From the NCBI GenBank assembly GCA_008638205.1, contig VTPO01000003.1, forward strand, positions 1 through 64,000: 64,000 nt of DNA, read 5' to 3'. The DNA comes from Pelagibacteraceae bacterium (GTDB taxonomy: Bacteria; Pseudomonadota; Alphaproteobacteria; Pelagibacterales; Pelagibacteraceae). Within the stretch, counting starts at the first letter, position 1. Every line of letters begins with the position of its first letter. Made by a program: the position numbers and the translations under genes. This document shows positions 40,985-49,948 of this stretch, one piece after another. Below the pieces are notes generated by a model. It was not told where the DNA came from. It made no database searches and saw nothing but the letters and a program-made list of their open reading frames with translations.

Positions 40985-42218
40985 CCCGCCTGATCGGATT
41001 GAACTAACTTTAGATAGAATACAAAGATTACTCAAAGATCTTAAGCACCCAGAGAAACAACTATCTAATGTAATTACTGTAACTGGAACTAATGGCAAAG
41101 GTAGTACCTGCGAATATTTAAAAAATATTTTAAAAGTACATGGTTATTCAGTAAATGTTTATACGAGTCCTCATATAGTAAAATTTAATGAAAGAATTTT
41201 TTTAAATGAAAATTTTATTAGTGATGATGAATTTGAACAACTAGTCTATGAGGTGGACAGAGCTAATAACCATCAAGATATTACTTTTTTTGAATTTACT
41301 ACAGCGCTAGCATTTTTGGCTTTCTCAAAGCATAAAGCAGATTATCATATTATTGAAACTGGGCTTGGAGGAATTGGAGATAGTACCAATGTATTTGAGC
41401 AGCCAGTAGCTCAAGTGCTGACTTCGATTTCTTTAGATCATTTAGAATATCTAGGTCCAACTCTTCAGGATATTGTAAGAAATAAATGTGGAATCATCAA
41501 AGAAAAAACAAATATTATAATTTCCAAACAATCATCGGAAACAATGAAGTTTATAGATGAGCAGTTAAAAAGGAATAGATCTAAAAAATTTATTTTATCG
41601 GAAGACTTTCAGGTAAGTGAGGAAAACAATAATATGATTTATCAAGACAATATAGGGCTAATGGATTTAAGCCTTCCTAAAATGAAAGGAAAATTCCAAT
41701 TAGAAAATGCCGCAGTCGCCATACAAACCCTGAGATCTTTAAATTTAGATTTAAATAATAAAAAGACTTCTGATGCAATCAGCAAGACAGAGTTACCAGC
41801 GCGCATTCAAGAAATAATCAAAGGCAATTTAAGAAATCATGTCCACGATGAAAATAGATTGTTCATTGATGGCTCTCATAATAAAGAAGGTGGCAAAGAA
41901 CTTGCCAAGTTTCTATCAAAAATTCAAGGAAAACAAAGAATCTATTTTGTGTTTGGAATGTTAACTTCAAAGAAGTTGGAAGATTATTTAGAAAATTTTT
42001 CATCTCTTATAACTGAAATCAAAGTAGTTAAACTAAGAGAAAATTTCTACGAAACAGCAGATGTTCTAAAAGTAGCAAAGGAATTGGGCATTCATGCCAA
42101 TCCAACCAAAAATGTCGCAAGTGGGCTAGCTCAACTTGCGCTCCAAGATCCAGAAAGTATTATTGTGGTCTGCGGTAGCTTGTATTTATCTGGCTCTGCT
42201 TTAGAATTAAATTTATGA
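40935..42218 (+). CDS. folC: folylpolyglutamate synthase / dihydrofolate synthase
   Basis: VTVTGTNGKGSTCEYLKNIL; YTSPHIVKFNERI; ETGLGGIGDSTN; after accD. Confidence 0.94.
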   Translation: MQPNKIQFLLNRLYQLNPPDRIELTLDRIQRLLKDLKHPEKQLSNVITVTGTNGKGSTCEYLKNILKVHGYSVNVYTSPHIVKFNERIFLNENFISDDEFEQLVYEVDRANNHQDITFFEFTTALAFLAFSKHKADYHIIETGLGGIGDSTNVFEQPVAQVLTSISLDHLEYLGPTLQDIVRNKCGIIKEKTNIIISKQSSETMKFIDEQLKRNRSKKFILSEDFQVSEENNNMIYQDNIGLMDLSLPKMKGKFQLENAAVAIQTLRSLNLDLNNKKTSDAISKTELPARIQEIIKGNLRNHVHDENRLFIDGSHNKEGGKELAKFLSKIQGKQRIYFVFGMLTSKKLEDYLENFSSLITEIKVVKLRENFYETADVLKVAKELGIHANPTKNVASGLAQLALQDPESIIVVCGSLYLSGSALELNL

Positions 42219-42772
42219 AAAAAATAATTATACTTTTATTCTTACTTTTTGTACCAACAAGTTCTAGTGCCAATGAAAATACTGCGGGTTGGAATCTTTT
42301 AAAGAATGGAGGCAAAATAGTTTGGATCAGACATGCAATCACCACTCCTTCTTGTTGTGGAGATCCTGACAATCTAAAGATTAACGATAGATCCACTCAA
42401 AGGAATTTAGGCAATGAAGGAATAAAACAAAGTAAAAAAATTGGCCATATGTTTAAAAAAAATAGTATTCAGATTGATCAAGTGTTGAGCAGTCAGTTTG
42501 AAAGATGTCGCGATACAGCTAAGTATGCTTTTGGAGATTACAAAGACTTTCCAGCTCTTAATTCTTTTTTTAGACAAGGAATTGGAGCAGATGCAAAAAG
42601 GCAGCTTGCAGAAATAAAATCCTTTGTAAAAAATTGGAACAGCACCAAAAACTTGGTGTTTGTCACCCACCAAGTAGTTATCAGTAACTCTATAAATGAA
42701 ACTGTTGCATCAGGAGAAATGGTGATAACAGATAAAAATTTTAAAGTGTTAGCAAGAATACCAACTTTATAA
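42215..42772 (+). CDS. secreted histidine phosphatase family protein
   Basis: Signal peptide; GKIVWIRHAITTPSCCGDP; NLGNEGIKQSKKIG; SSQFERCRDTA; FVTHQV. Confidence 0.85.
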   Translation: MKKIIILLFLLFVPTSSSANENTAGWNLLKNGGKIVWIRHAITTPSCCGDPDNLKINDRSTQRNLGNEGIKQSKKIGHMFKKNSIQIDQVLSSQFERCRDTAKYAFGDYKDFPALNSFFRQGIGADAKRQLAEIKSFVKNWNSTKNLVFVTHQVVISNSINETVASGEMVITDKNFKVLARIPTL

Positions 42773-43096
42773 TTATCTTACTTTACTATCTAACCATTCT
42801 TTAATATTGGACTTGTTAGCGGCACCCACCTTAGTATCAATTAATTGACCACCACTAAACAAAAGCATAGTAGGGATTCCTCGAACTCCATATTTTGTTG
42901 GTGTGTTGGGAGAATCGTCAATATTATGTTTTGCAATAACAAGCTTATCTGCCATTTCATCTGACAGTTCCTCTAAAACAGGACCTACCATTTTACAAGG
43001 TCCGCACCATTCTGCCCAAAAATCTACCAAAACTGGCTTTTCTGATTTTAGTACTTCGTTTTCAAAATTGTCATCGGTTACTTGTTTTGTTGCCAT
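42773..43096 (-). CDS. trxA: thioredoxin
   Basis: VLVDFWAEWCGPCKMVGPVLEE. Confidence 0.97.
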   Translation of the reverse strand: MATKQVTDDNFENEVLKSEKPVLVDFWAEWCGPCKMVGPVLEELSDEMADKLVIAKHNIDDSPNTPTKYGVRGIPTMLLFSGGQLIDTKVGAANKSNIKEWLDSKVR

Positions 43097-43151
43097 AAAG
43101 AATCTCCTAAGGTTAAAAAAACAAAGTTAAGCATCTACCCTAATTTGTCAA

Positions 43152-44573
43152 CTATGCGTCTTGATATTTTTTTTCAATCTCTTCTAGAAAGTTGTTAAGA
43201 TCATTCATCATAGCTAAGCGCTCTGTGTCATTCTCTTCTTCATATTTTGCTCTTAAATTATCAAGTTCATTATAGGCTTTTGGAATAGTATTCCATTTTT
43301 CATCATTAGTACTTAAGATTTGCTTTGCTATTGCTCGATGAATTTCATCATGCATATCTTTGGGTAAAATAGATGGATTCTCTTCATACATTAAACGTTT
43401 TGCAAAATAGTTAAATCTTTGGTCTTTAAATTTATCTGCAATTAATAACTTATCTTTCCAGTCAGACTGGTGAAATGTTTTCATGGTTGACTTGTCTTGC
43501 TCTGATGCAAACCCACCTGAATAAATAGACTCTTCTGCCTGAACGTCTAATTGGGAATCTAAATCTTCTTTTTCTTGAGCTTCTTCTTCTAAGATTCTTA
43601 TCACTTTATTTTTAAATTCTTCATTATTTTTTATTAATTCTGCCCTCTCTATCAATTTAGCCATCCCTAATTGCTTATATCCTTCAAAATTTTCTCCAAA
43701 TTTTGGATTCATAATAATTGGATGCTTATTGTTTTTGACAGACCTAATTATTTTAGGACTTTTTTTCATTACTTTTTTCAAGTCTTCCATACTCATATTA
43801 AAATAGGTATTAGGATCTTCCTTGAGGTCAAAACATTGAGGCCAATTATATTTTGGATGAAAGCCTAAAAAAGTAACCACATAGGGTCTTGCCTTTCCAT
43901 AAAAATACTCATTAAAACAAAATAATTTTTCATTTTGGACAATAGTGTTTACTTCTGCTTTACTAGTGGTCATCAAGCTTGCTTTCCAAACAGCCGGAGC
44001 TTTATCTGAAATAATTTTTGCGATACCAATTGTTGCTAATACATCTCCAATAGCATCATGTGCGTTGCCATGTTCAATACCATTCATGGGTGCGAGCTGG
44101 TCTAATTTAAAAACAGCGTTTCCTTTGTCACTAGTGGGAGTTTTTATGCAATCAGGATAATACAAATGCGCAGTGCGAGCCAATCCTAAAATGTCTCCAC
44201 GTTTATTTCCATCAAATTGCGTCAGGTAGGGATCATTTAAAGTTTTAAATAAAGTTTTTCTTAAAAACTCTTCATCAAATCCTATAGAATTGTATCCAAT
44301 AAAAATAGCAGGCGTCCATTTTTTAAAAGTCTGTAACATTTGATCTATCAACCCATAGTGAGAAAGGTTTGTCTTTCTGAGCATATCAGGTGTTGTTTTA
44401 TTGACTAAAAGAGCCCCTGGTTCTGGAACCAATCCTGGCCTTAATCCACACTTTGCTTCAAATCTATCTAACTCTTGAAATTCGGCATTTACCAAAACTG
44501 CCCCCACTTGAATAATTTGATCCCAAGTTCCAGAACGTCCGGTTGTCTCAAAATCGTAAAATGCATAATTCAT
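43152..44573 (-). CDS. sbcB: exodeoxyribonuclease I
   Basis: FYDFETTGRSGTWDQIIQVGAVLVN; GYNSIGFDEEFLRKTLF; HDAIGDVLATI. Confidence 0.93.
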   Translation of the reverse strand: MNYAFYDFETTGRSGTWDQIIQVGAVLVNAEFQELDRFEAKCGLRPGLVPEPGALLVNKTTPDMLRKTNLSHYGLIDQMLQTFKKWTPAIFIGYNSIGFDEEFLRKTLFKTLNDPYLTQFDGNKRGDILGLARTAHLYYPDCIKTPTSDKGNAVFKLDQLAPMNGIEHGNAHDAIGDVLATIGIAKIISDKAPAVWKASLMTTSKAEVNTIVQNEKLFCFNEYFYGKARPYVVTFLGFHPKYNWPQCFDLKEDPNTYFNMSMEDLKKVMKKSPKIIRSVKNNKHPIIMNPKFGENFEGYKQLGMAKLIERAELIKNNEEFKNKVIRILEEEAQEKEDLDSQLDVQAEESIYSGGFASEQDKSTMKTFHQSDWKDKLLIADKFKDQRFNYFAKRLMYEENPSILPKDMHDEIHRAIAKQILSTNDEKWNTIPKAYNELDNLRAKYEEENDTERLAMMNDLNNFLEEIEKKYQDA

Positions 44574-45493
44574 TATTTATCTCCTTCTATTTTTTCTATA
44601 TTGTTTCCATCAATTTCTTCAATTTTGTCAGCCCGACGTTGAATTTTTTCTGCAGAAACTTTTATATTCCTAAACTGATCTGCAACTAGATTGAATTTTT
44701 TCTCAACATCCTCTGTTCTCTCAACTAATCTTCCAACATCTTTACCGATCAATCCTATTTCTTTGATAATTAATTGAGCTTTTTTTGTCATTTCTGAATC
44801 TTTTAAAAATACACGTAAAGTATTTAACAATCCCCACAGATAAGAGGGTGAAACAATTAAAACATTTTTTTCTCTTGCTTTTTGCATCAAATCTACATCG
44901 CTATCCATAACAGACCGGTATACAGATTCTGATCTTATGAACATAATTGCATGAGGAGCCGTTTCTCCCGAAATAATATAATCCTCTGATATTTTTTTTA
45001 CATTTTTCATTACGTCTTCTTCAAACAATTTTTTAAAACGCTTAATGTCTTCATCGTTTTCTGCAGCTACATAATTTTTGAAGTTTTCAAGAACAAACTT
45101 TGAGTCAATACAAATTCTAGAATTAGGGTCTCCAAAATCAATTAAGCAGTCCACTCGTTTATTGTTGGAAAGGGTTTCCTGAAACTTTAAATATTGCTTA
45201 GGAAGACGATCTCGCAATAGCTTTTCTAATTCCACCTCAGAAAAAGCACCACGTTCTTGTCTGTCATTTAACATTCCTTGAAAATTTTTAAATGTACTAT
45301 CAATTGAGGATTGCATGGTATTCATATTTTTTGCGGCCTCTTCTAACTTCACAAAACGCTCCATTAAGCTTGTTAGTTGCGTGCTTAGAACTTCATTTTC
45401 TGATCCAGAAGCACTTTTTCGATTAGATAAAGAAGAGTAAATAATAAATATTAAGACAACAACGCAGGTTAGAATAAGAACTATATCTGTCAT
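44573..45493 (-). CDS. rmuC: DNA recombination protein RmuC-like
   Basis: Single TM N-terminus, coiled coil, RVDCLIDFGDPNSRICIDSKF, SPSYLWGLLNTLRVF. Confidence 0.88.
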   Translation of the reverse strand: MTDIVLILTCVVVLIFIIYSSLSNRKSASGSENEVLSTQLTSLMERFVKLEEAAKNMNTMQSSIDSTFKNFQGMLNDRQERGAFSEVELEKLLRDRLPKQYLKFQETLSNNKRVDCLIDFGDPNSRICIDSKFVLENFKNYVAAENDEDIKRFKKLFEEDVMKNVKKISEDYIISGETAPHAIMFIRSESVYRSVMDSDVDLMQKAREKNVLIVSPSYLWGLLNTLRVFLKDSEMTKKAQLIIKEIGLIGKDVGRLVERTEDVEKKFNLVADQFRNIKVSAEKIQRRADKIEEIDGNNIEKIEGDK

Positions 45494-45678
45494 AAATAAA
45501 ATACATGAGAAAAATAGTGGAGATTAAATCATCTCTAACAATTAGCTTCCCAATGCAATGTTTACTAATTTTAGTTAACTAAAGTTTATCATGATTCTCT
45601 ACCTTGGTAATAAAGGGACTTTTTTTGGCTTTTTAGAAAAAAAGGCCTTGTTAAATAAGGGTAATTTGGGTTCGTTTG

Positions 45679-47022
45679 TCACACAAGAGTAACTAGCTCT
45701 TCTGATGAAGTGGGATGAACAGGGACCGTATTTCTTAAATCATTAAGGGTAAATGTTTTGGCAAAAGAGATGGCTAATGATTGAATGATTTCAGCCGCAG
45801 ACTCTCCTATGTAGATAATACCAAAAATTTTCTCTGTTTTTGGTTGGTATAAAACTTTAATAAACACAGGATTATTTTTATTAGAAAAAGCATACTTTAG
45901 TGGCTTAAATTCAGTTTGTAAGATTTTGTAATTAATGTTTCGTTTTTGTAAATCATTTTCTCCAAGGCCAATGTGACCCACTTCTGGCTGAGTAAAGATA
46001 CCAGAGGCAATTTTATCATAATTCAAAGTTTGTTTCTTTTTGGTAGTTAAGTAATTAACCAAATATACAGCTTCACGAATAGCAACTGGAGTTAAATTTT
46101 TTCTATTAGTTACATCTCCTAAGGCAAAAATATTTTTATTAGAAGTTTGTGATAAAGCATTAACTTTAATAGCACCATGCCTAGTCAACTTCACTTTAGC
46201 TTTTTCTAACCCCAGGCTCTGAATGCAGGGAACTCTTCCTGTTGCAAATATCACTAAATTTGTGGTTATTTTTTTTTTATTAGTCATCACAACAATAGAT
46301 TTTCCTTTTTTAGCTAAAGATTGAACAGACGACTCGTCATATATGTTAATTTTCTTACGAATAGCTGATTGTAAAATTTTTGTTCCGATATCCTTATCAA
46401 ATTCATTTAAAATTGTTTTTTTTCTCACAATCAAATTCACATTGTAATTTAAGTTTTTTAATAAAAATGCAAACTCCAAGGCTATATAGCCACTTCCTAC
46501 AATACTAATATTTTTAGGAATTTTTTTCATTTCAAAAAATTGGTCTGAATTAATAGCCAATTCTCTTCCTGGGATATTTGGCATGGATGGAGTCGAACCT
46601 GTTGAAATAATAAATTTTTTTGCTGAAATAATTTTTTTACTTTTCTTTAAAACAATAGAATTGGAATTGTAAAAACTACCCTCTTCTTGAATGATAGTTA
46701 CTCCTACTCTTTCTAAGTTTTTAATATAAATTTTATTGAGTCTTGTTATTTCTTTATTTTTGCTAGAAAATAATTTACTCCAATTGTGTGTTGGCTCTTT
46801 TGAAATTCTCCAGCCAAAGCTTGTAGCATCAGAGAAATAATCTTTAAAATTAGAGGCATATACGTATAATTTTTTAGGCACACAACCTCTGATGACACAT
46901 GTACCTCCCACTCTACTTTTTTCTAAAATACATACTTTGTAACCCTTGGTTGCCATTAAGCGCGCAAAACGAACTCCTGCTGATCCTGCACCAACTACAA
47001 TATAATCATATTTTTTTTTCAT
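45679..47022 (-). CDS. gor: glutathione-disulfide reductase family flavoenzyme
   Basis: GTCVIRGCVPKKLYVYAS redox CxxxxC, GAGSAGVRFARLMA, FALGDVTNRKNLTPVAIREA, VPVHPTSSEELVT. Confidence 0.92.
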   Translation of the reverse strand: MKKKYDYIVVGAGSAGVRFARLMATKGYKVCILEKSRVGGTCVIRGCVPKKLYVYASNFKDYFSDATSFGWRISKEPTHNWSKLFSSKNKEITRLNKIYIKNLERVGVTIIQEEGSFYNSNSIVLKKSKKIISAKKFIISTGSTPSMPNIPGRELAINSDQFFEMKKIPKNISIVGSGYIALEFAFLLKNLNYNVNLIVRKKTILNEFDKDIGTKILQSAIRKKINIYDESSVQSLAKKGKSIVVMTNKKKITTNLVIFATGRVPCIQSLGLEKAKVKLTRHGAIKVNALSQTSNKNIFALGDVTNRKNLTPVAIREAVYLVNYLTTKKKQTLNYDKIASGIFTQPEVGHIGLGENDLQKRNINYKILQTEFKPLKYAFSNKNNPVFIKVLYQPKTEKIFGIIYIGESAAEIIQSLAISFAKTFTLNDLRNTVPVHPTSSEELVTLV

Positions 47023-47059
47023 ACTTAATATTATTCTAATAGTACCGACTTAATACGAT

Positions 47060-47170
47060 CTATTTTTTTAGAAGTTTTTTTAACCTAGCTTTGCCTCTTG
47101 CTTTTCTTTGTTTGTGAATTGTGTCCAATTCTTTTCTTTTGAGAATTAGTTTTTTCATATCTAACTTCAT
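47060..47170 (-). CDS. 36-aa basic microprotein
   Basis: Below track cutoff; MKLDMKKLILKRKELDTIHKQRKARGKARLKKLLKK; ATG immediately after TAA of the b561-like fragment. Confidence 0.4.
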   Translation of the reverse strand: MKLDMKKLILKRKELDTIHKQRKARGKARLKKLLKK

Positions 47171-47272
47171 TTATTTAAAAAATAACATTCTTTTTAAGGT
47201 TAAGTCTTTTCTAACATAGTGCTGATATAAAGCTGCTGCTAAATGCGTAATGAGCAAAACTGTATGTATCAT
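47171..47272 (-). pseudogene. cytochrome b561-like C-terminal fragment (33 aa)
   Basis: MIHTVLLITHLAAALYQHYVRKDLTLKRMLFFK resembles the final TM and tail of b561 proteins (HxAAALxHHxxxxDxTLxRML). Confidence 0.6.
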
Positions 47273-47277
47273 GTAAA

Positions 47278-48711
47278 TTAAGTTCCACAAAAGGTTTGGT
47301 AAGGAATGGTGCTAGCAGGGCCTGGGTCTTGAAATTGTTTAATATTATTTGGATTGTTGTAGGGATTTCTTAAAACAGCAAGTAAAGATTCAGCTGAATC
47401 AAAGTTTCCCTCATGGGCTAATTTCAATGAGTCTTCTACATGATGATTTCTTGGAATAACCAACGGATTGTTCTGTCGCATGGTTTCTCTATTAGGCTTT
47501 CTTATTTTTAATTTTTTATACCATTCTTGAAAAATCTGGTCTTGATATATTGGCTGATCAAAAGTTTCATTCATAATTGATACAAACGTATTGGTATAAT
47601 CTGCTTTATTATTTTGCATCCACGTAAGCAGCTCCTTGATTAAAAAACTATCTTCTTTAATGCCACCTTTAATACCCAACTTATTTCTCATCATTTCTAG
47701 GCTTTTGTTAATATAAATTTTACTAAATTCATTTACTTCCTCTTCAAGTATTTCAATTGCTTTATTTAAATCTACATCAATCAAAGGAATAAGTGTTTCT
47801 GCAAAACGAGCCATGTTCCATTTGGCAATGATAGGCTGATTCCCATAGGCATATCTTCCTTGCTGATCAATAGAACTAAACTTAGTTTTGGGATCATAAG
47901 AATCCATGAATGCGCATGGTCCGTAATCTATACTCTCTCCAGATATGGCAACGTTATCTGTATTAAGAACTCCATGAATAAAACCAACTCTCATATAATT
48001 AACCATCAAATCCGCATGCCTATTCATAACAGCTCGAAATAATTGAAGTGCAGGATTTTTTTGTCCTTTTAATTCCTGATAGTGTCTATCTATGCAGTAC
48101 ATAATTAATTCTTGTAACGTATTGATATCTTTTTGTGCGGCTACAAATTCAAAGGTTCCGACGCGTATATGACTAGCTGCCACTCTAGTAAGAATAGCTC
48201 CTGGTAGAATAGTTTCTCTCACCACATCTTCTCCAGTTGTTACTACTGCTAAGCTTCTGCTAGTTGGAATATTTAAAAAATGAATTGCTTCGCTAATAAT
48301 ATATTCTCGTAACATAGGTCCCAATGCAGCCCTACCATCTCCTGATCGCGAATATGGCGTAACACCGGATCCTTTAAATTGAATATCAAATCTTTTATTA
48401 TTAGGGGTAATGTGCTCTCCTAGCACCACTGCTCGTCCATCCCCTAACATGGTAAGATGGCCAAACTGATGCCCTGCATAAGCTTCTGCCCAAGGAGTGG
48501 TTTGCTCTGGAATAGTGTTGCCAGATAAATAAGAAGCCTTTTCTTGCTCATCTAAGCTAGAAAAGTTTAAGCCTAACTCCTGCTCTAGTTGATCGTTGTA
48601 CAAAACAACCTTTGGATTCTTAACGGGAACTGGCGGCAATTTGGATACCATTATATCCGCAAGCTTTAGATAACTATTTTGAAAATTCCATCCAATATTA
48701 TTTTGCGTCAT
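47278..48711 (-). CDS. selO: protein adenylyltransferase SelO (YdiU)
   Basis: GHQFGHLTMLGDGRAVVLGE; LKGSGVTPYSRSGDGRAALGPMLREYIISEA; HGVLNTDNVAISGESIDYGPCAFMD; C-terminal YQTFCGT. Confidence 0.96.
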   Translation of the reverse strand: MTQNNIGWNFQNSYLKLADIMVSKLPPVPVKNPKVVLYNDQLEQELGLNFSSLDEQEKASYLSGNTIPEQTTPWAEAYAGHQFGHLTMLGDGRAVVLGEHITPNNKRFDIQFKGSGVTPYSRSGDGRAALGPMLREYIISEAIHFLNIPTSRSLAVVTTGEDVVRETILPGAILTRVAASHIRVGTFEFVAAQKDINTLQELIMYCIDRHYQELKGQKNPALQLFRAVMNRHADLMVNYMRVGFIHGVLNTDNVAISGESIDYGPCAFMDSYDPKTKFSSIDQQGRYAYGNQPIIAKWNMARFAETLIPLIDVDLNKAIEILEEEVNEFSKIYINKSLEMMRNKLGIKGGIKEDSFLIKELLTWMQNNKADYTNTFVSIMNETFDQPIYQDQIFQEWYKKLKIRKPNRETMRQNNPLVIPRNHHVEDSLKLAHEGNFDSAESLLAVLRNPYNNPNNIKQFQDPGPASTIPYQTFCGT

Positions 48712-48746
48712 ATTAATATTTTTTTAAAATACTTTTATAAAATAAT

Positions 48747-48866
48747 CTATTGAAAAAGATGATAAGTACACCAAACCATTAGTCCTATAAAAAAAAACCA
48801 CAAAAAACTATTTTCAATTAATTCCAGGTTTTTAGATGATAAAAATTTATGTAGATATTTAAGCAT
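48747..48866 (-). CDS. 39-aa single-TM microprotein
   Basis: Below track cutoff; MLKYLHKFLSSKNLELIENSFLWFFFIGLMVWCTYHLFQ; start overlaps the stop of the preceding ORF. Confidence 0.45.
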   Translation of the reverse strand: MLKYLHKFLSSKNLELIENSFLWFFFIGLMVWCTYHLFQ

Positions 48867-49041
48867 TGTCTGTATACGAAAAAGTATACATCACGGCAGA
48901 GGATTTAGAAATAGCAGTGCTGAATAATTTCCTTTGCCGAAGCATCTCTACTAGTTGTGGGCATAAAACCTTTGAGATTTCTTCCAAACTTATGTTATTA
49001 TTTTTGGTACCACTCTCTTTATGTATTACAACTCTAAACAT
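48859..49041 (-). CDS. 60-aa hypothetical protein
   Basis: Track ORF; tightly spaced between two TM microORFs on the same strand. Confidence 0.5.
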   Translation of the reverse strand: MFRVVIHKESGTKNNNISLEEISKVLCPQLVEMLRQRKLFSTAISKSSAVMYTFSYTDNA

Positions 49042-49043
49042 AT

Positions 49044-49148
49044 TTACTCTTCTTCTTTAGGGCTTTGGCACCAGATTAAAAAAAACATAAAAACAACGGT
49101 GGCTAAGATACCAACTAGGAACAATGTTACGCCTACAGCTACTTCCAT
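49044..49148 (-). CDS. 34-aa single-TM microprotein with acidic tail
   Basis: Below track cutoff; MEVAVGVTLFLVGILATVVFMFFLIWCQSPKEEE; 2 nt before the next ORF. Confidence 0.5.
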   Translation of the reverse strand: MEVAVGVTLFLVGILATVVFMFFLIWCQSPKEEE

Positions 49149-49456
49149 AATTATTTTTTAATTAAGTTTGTTTAAGGAAAAGTTAAGTTTTTTTAATCAA
49201 GCTTATTTTTTACTTAACCACTCCTATCACATGGGCACCTAATTGATATAAGTGAAATATATTTCCATGTATTAATTACATGAATTTATTTGTTGCTTAA
49301 TTGCTCACTTAATGAAGTTTTTTTTGTAAATTTGGAACACTTCTTCCTTGTGGAAACAATTGAAAATAAATTTAGCGCGTCGCTAAGGCTACTAGCTGTC
49401 ATGCAATTTAAACAATACTCACTGCATAAAATTACTTTAGTAAACAGTTATTATTT

Positions 49457-49521
49457 GATTTAATTTTACCAGTTAAAAATGTTTTCTCCCCAGAAAGTTA
49501 GTTAACTGGTAATATTAAATC
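49457..49521. repeat. inverted repeat / stem-loop, 20-nt arms with one mismatch, 25-nt loop containing TTTCT-CCCC-AGAAA
   Basis: GATTTAATTTTACCAGTTAA ... TTAACTGGTAATATTAAATC read directly. Confidence 0.85.
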
Positions 49522-49596
49522 AGAAAATGCACCTCCCTTTAAATCACGTTCAAATTTTGTTTGTTTAATTAATAAATAGCGTTTATCTATTTAGAT

Positions 49597-49923
49597 ATGA
49601 AAAAAAAAGTGCAAAACAAATCTTGTCCTTGGTCTAGTACCTGCCCACAAATCATCAAATGTATGGGGTATTTTTTGAAAGCATATGCAGGAGTAGGAAT
49701 TGCCATTGCTTTATTCATGTTGGTAGGTCTTCAAATTGAAGAACAGTATCGTGGAATACGAAATATGGACAACTGCATTAATCACTTAAGTACTGGTCAA
49801 GCTAAACTTACAGAACAAGAAAAAAACTTTGCTTGTGCAAATATTTATCGAGAGAGTGCTTCTTTATTCGAATATTATCGAGGTAATGTATTGCAGTTTA
49901 TGCCCAAAGATTCTTTTAAATAA
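49597..49923 (+). CDS. hypothetical membrane protein (108 aa)
   Basis: One TM helix (YAGVGIAIALFMLVGL), several Cys; no family recognised. Confidence 0.65.
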   Translation: MKKKVQNKSCPWSSTCPQIIKCMGYFLKAYAGVGIAIALFMLVGLQIEEQYRGIRNMDNCINHLSTGQAKLTEQEKNFACANIYRESASLFEYYRGNVLQFMPKDSFK

Positions 49924-49948
49924 ATAATACTAACTATCTTGAAAAAAA

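Noticed and set aside
45600-45660. GGCTTTTTAGAAAAAAAGGCC possible terminator after gor
   Set aside because: In the gene direction the stem is followed by an A-run, not a T-run, and the stem is mostly A/T with weak closure.
47060-47272. Toxin-antitoxin pair made of the two adjacent mini-ORFs
   Set aside because: The upstream peptide looks like a b561 fragment and the downstream one has no toxin or antitoxin motif.
49309-49464. Low-quality TTG-started ORF (MEHFFLVETIENKFSASLRLLAVMQFK...) in the dyad-rich gap
   Set aside because: No ribosome-binding site and it crosses hairpin sequences; structural reading is at least as likely.
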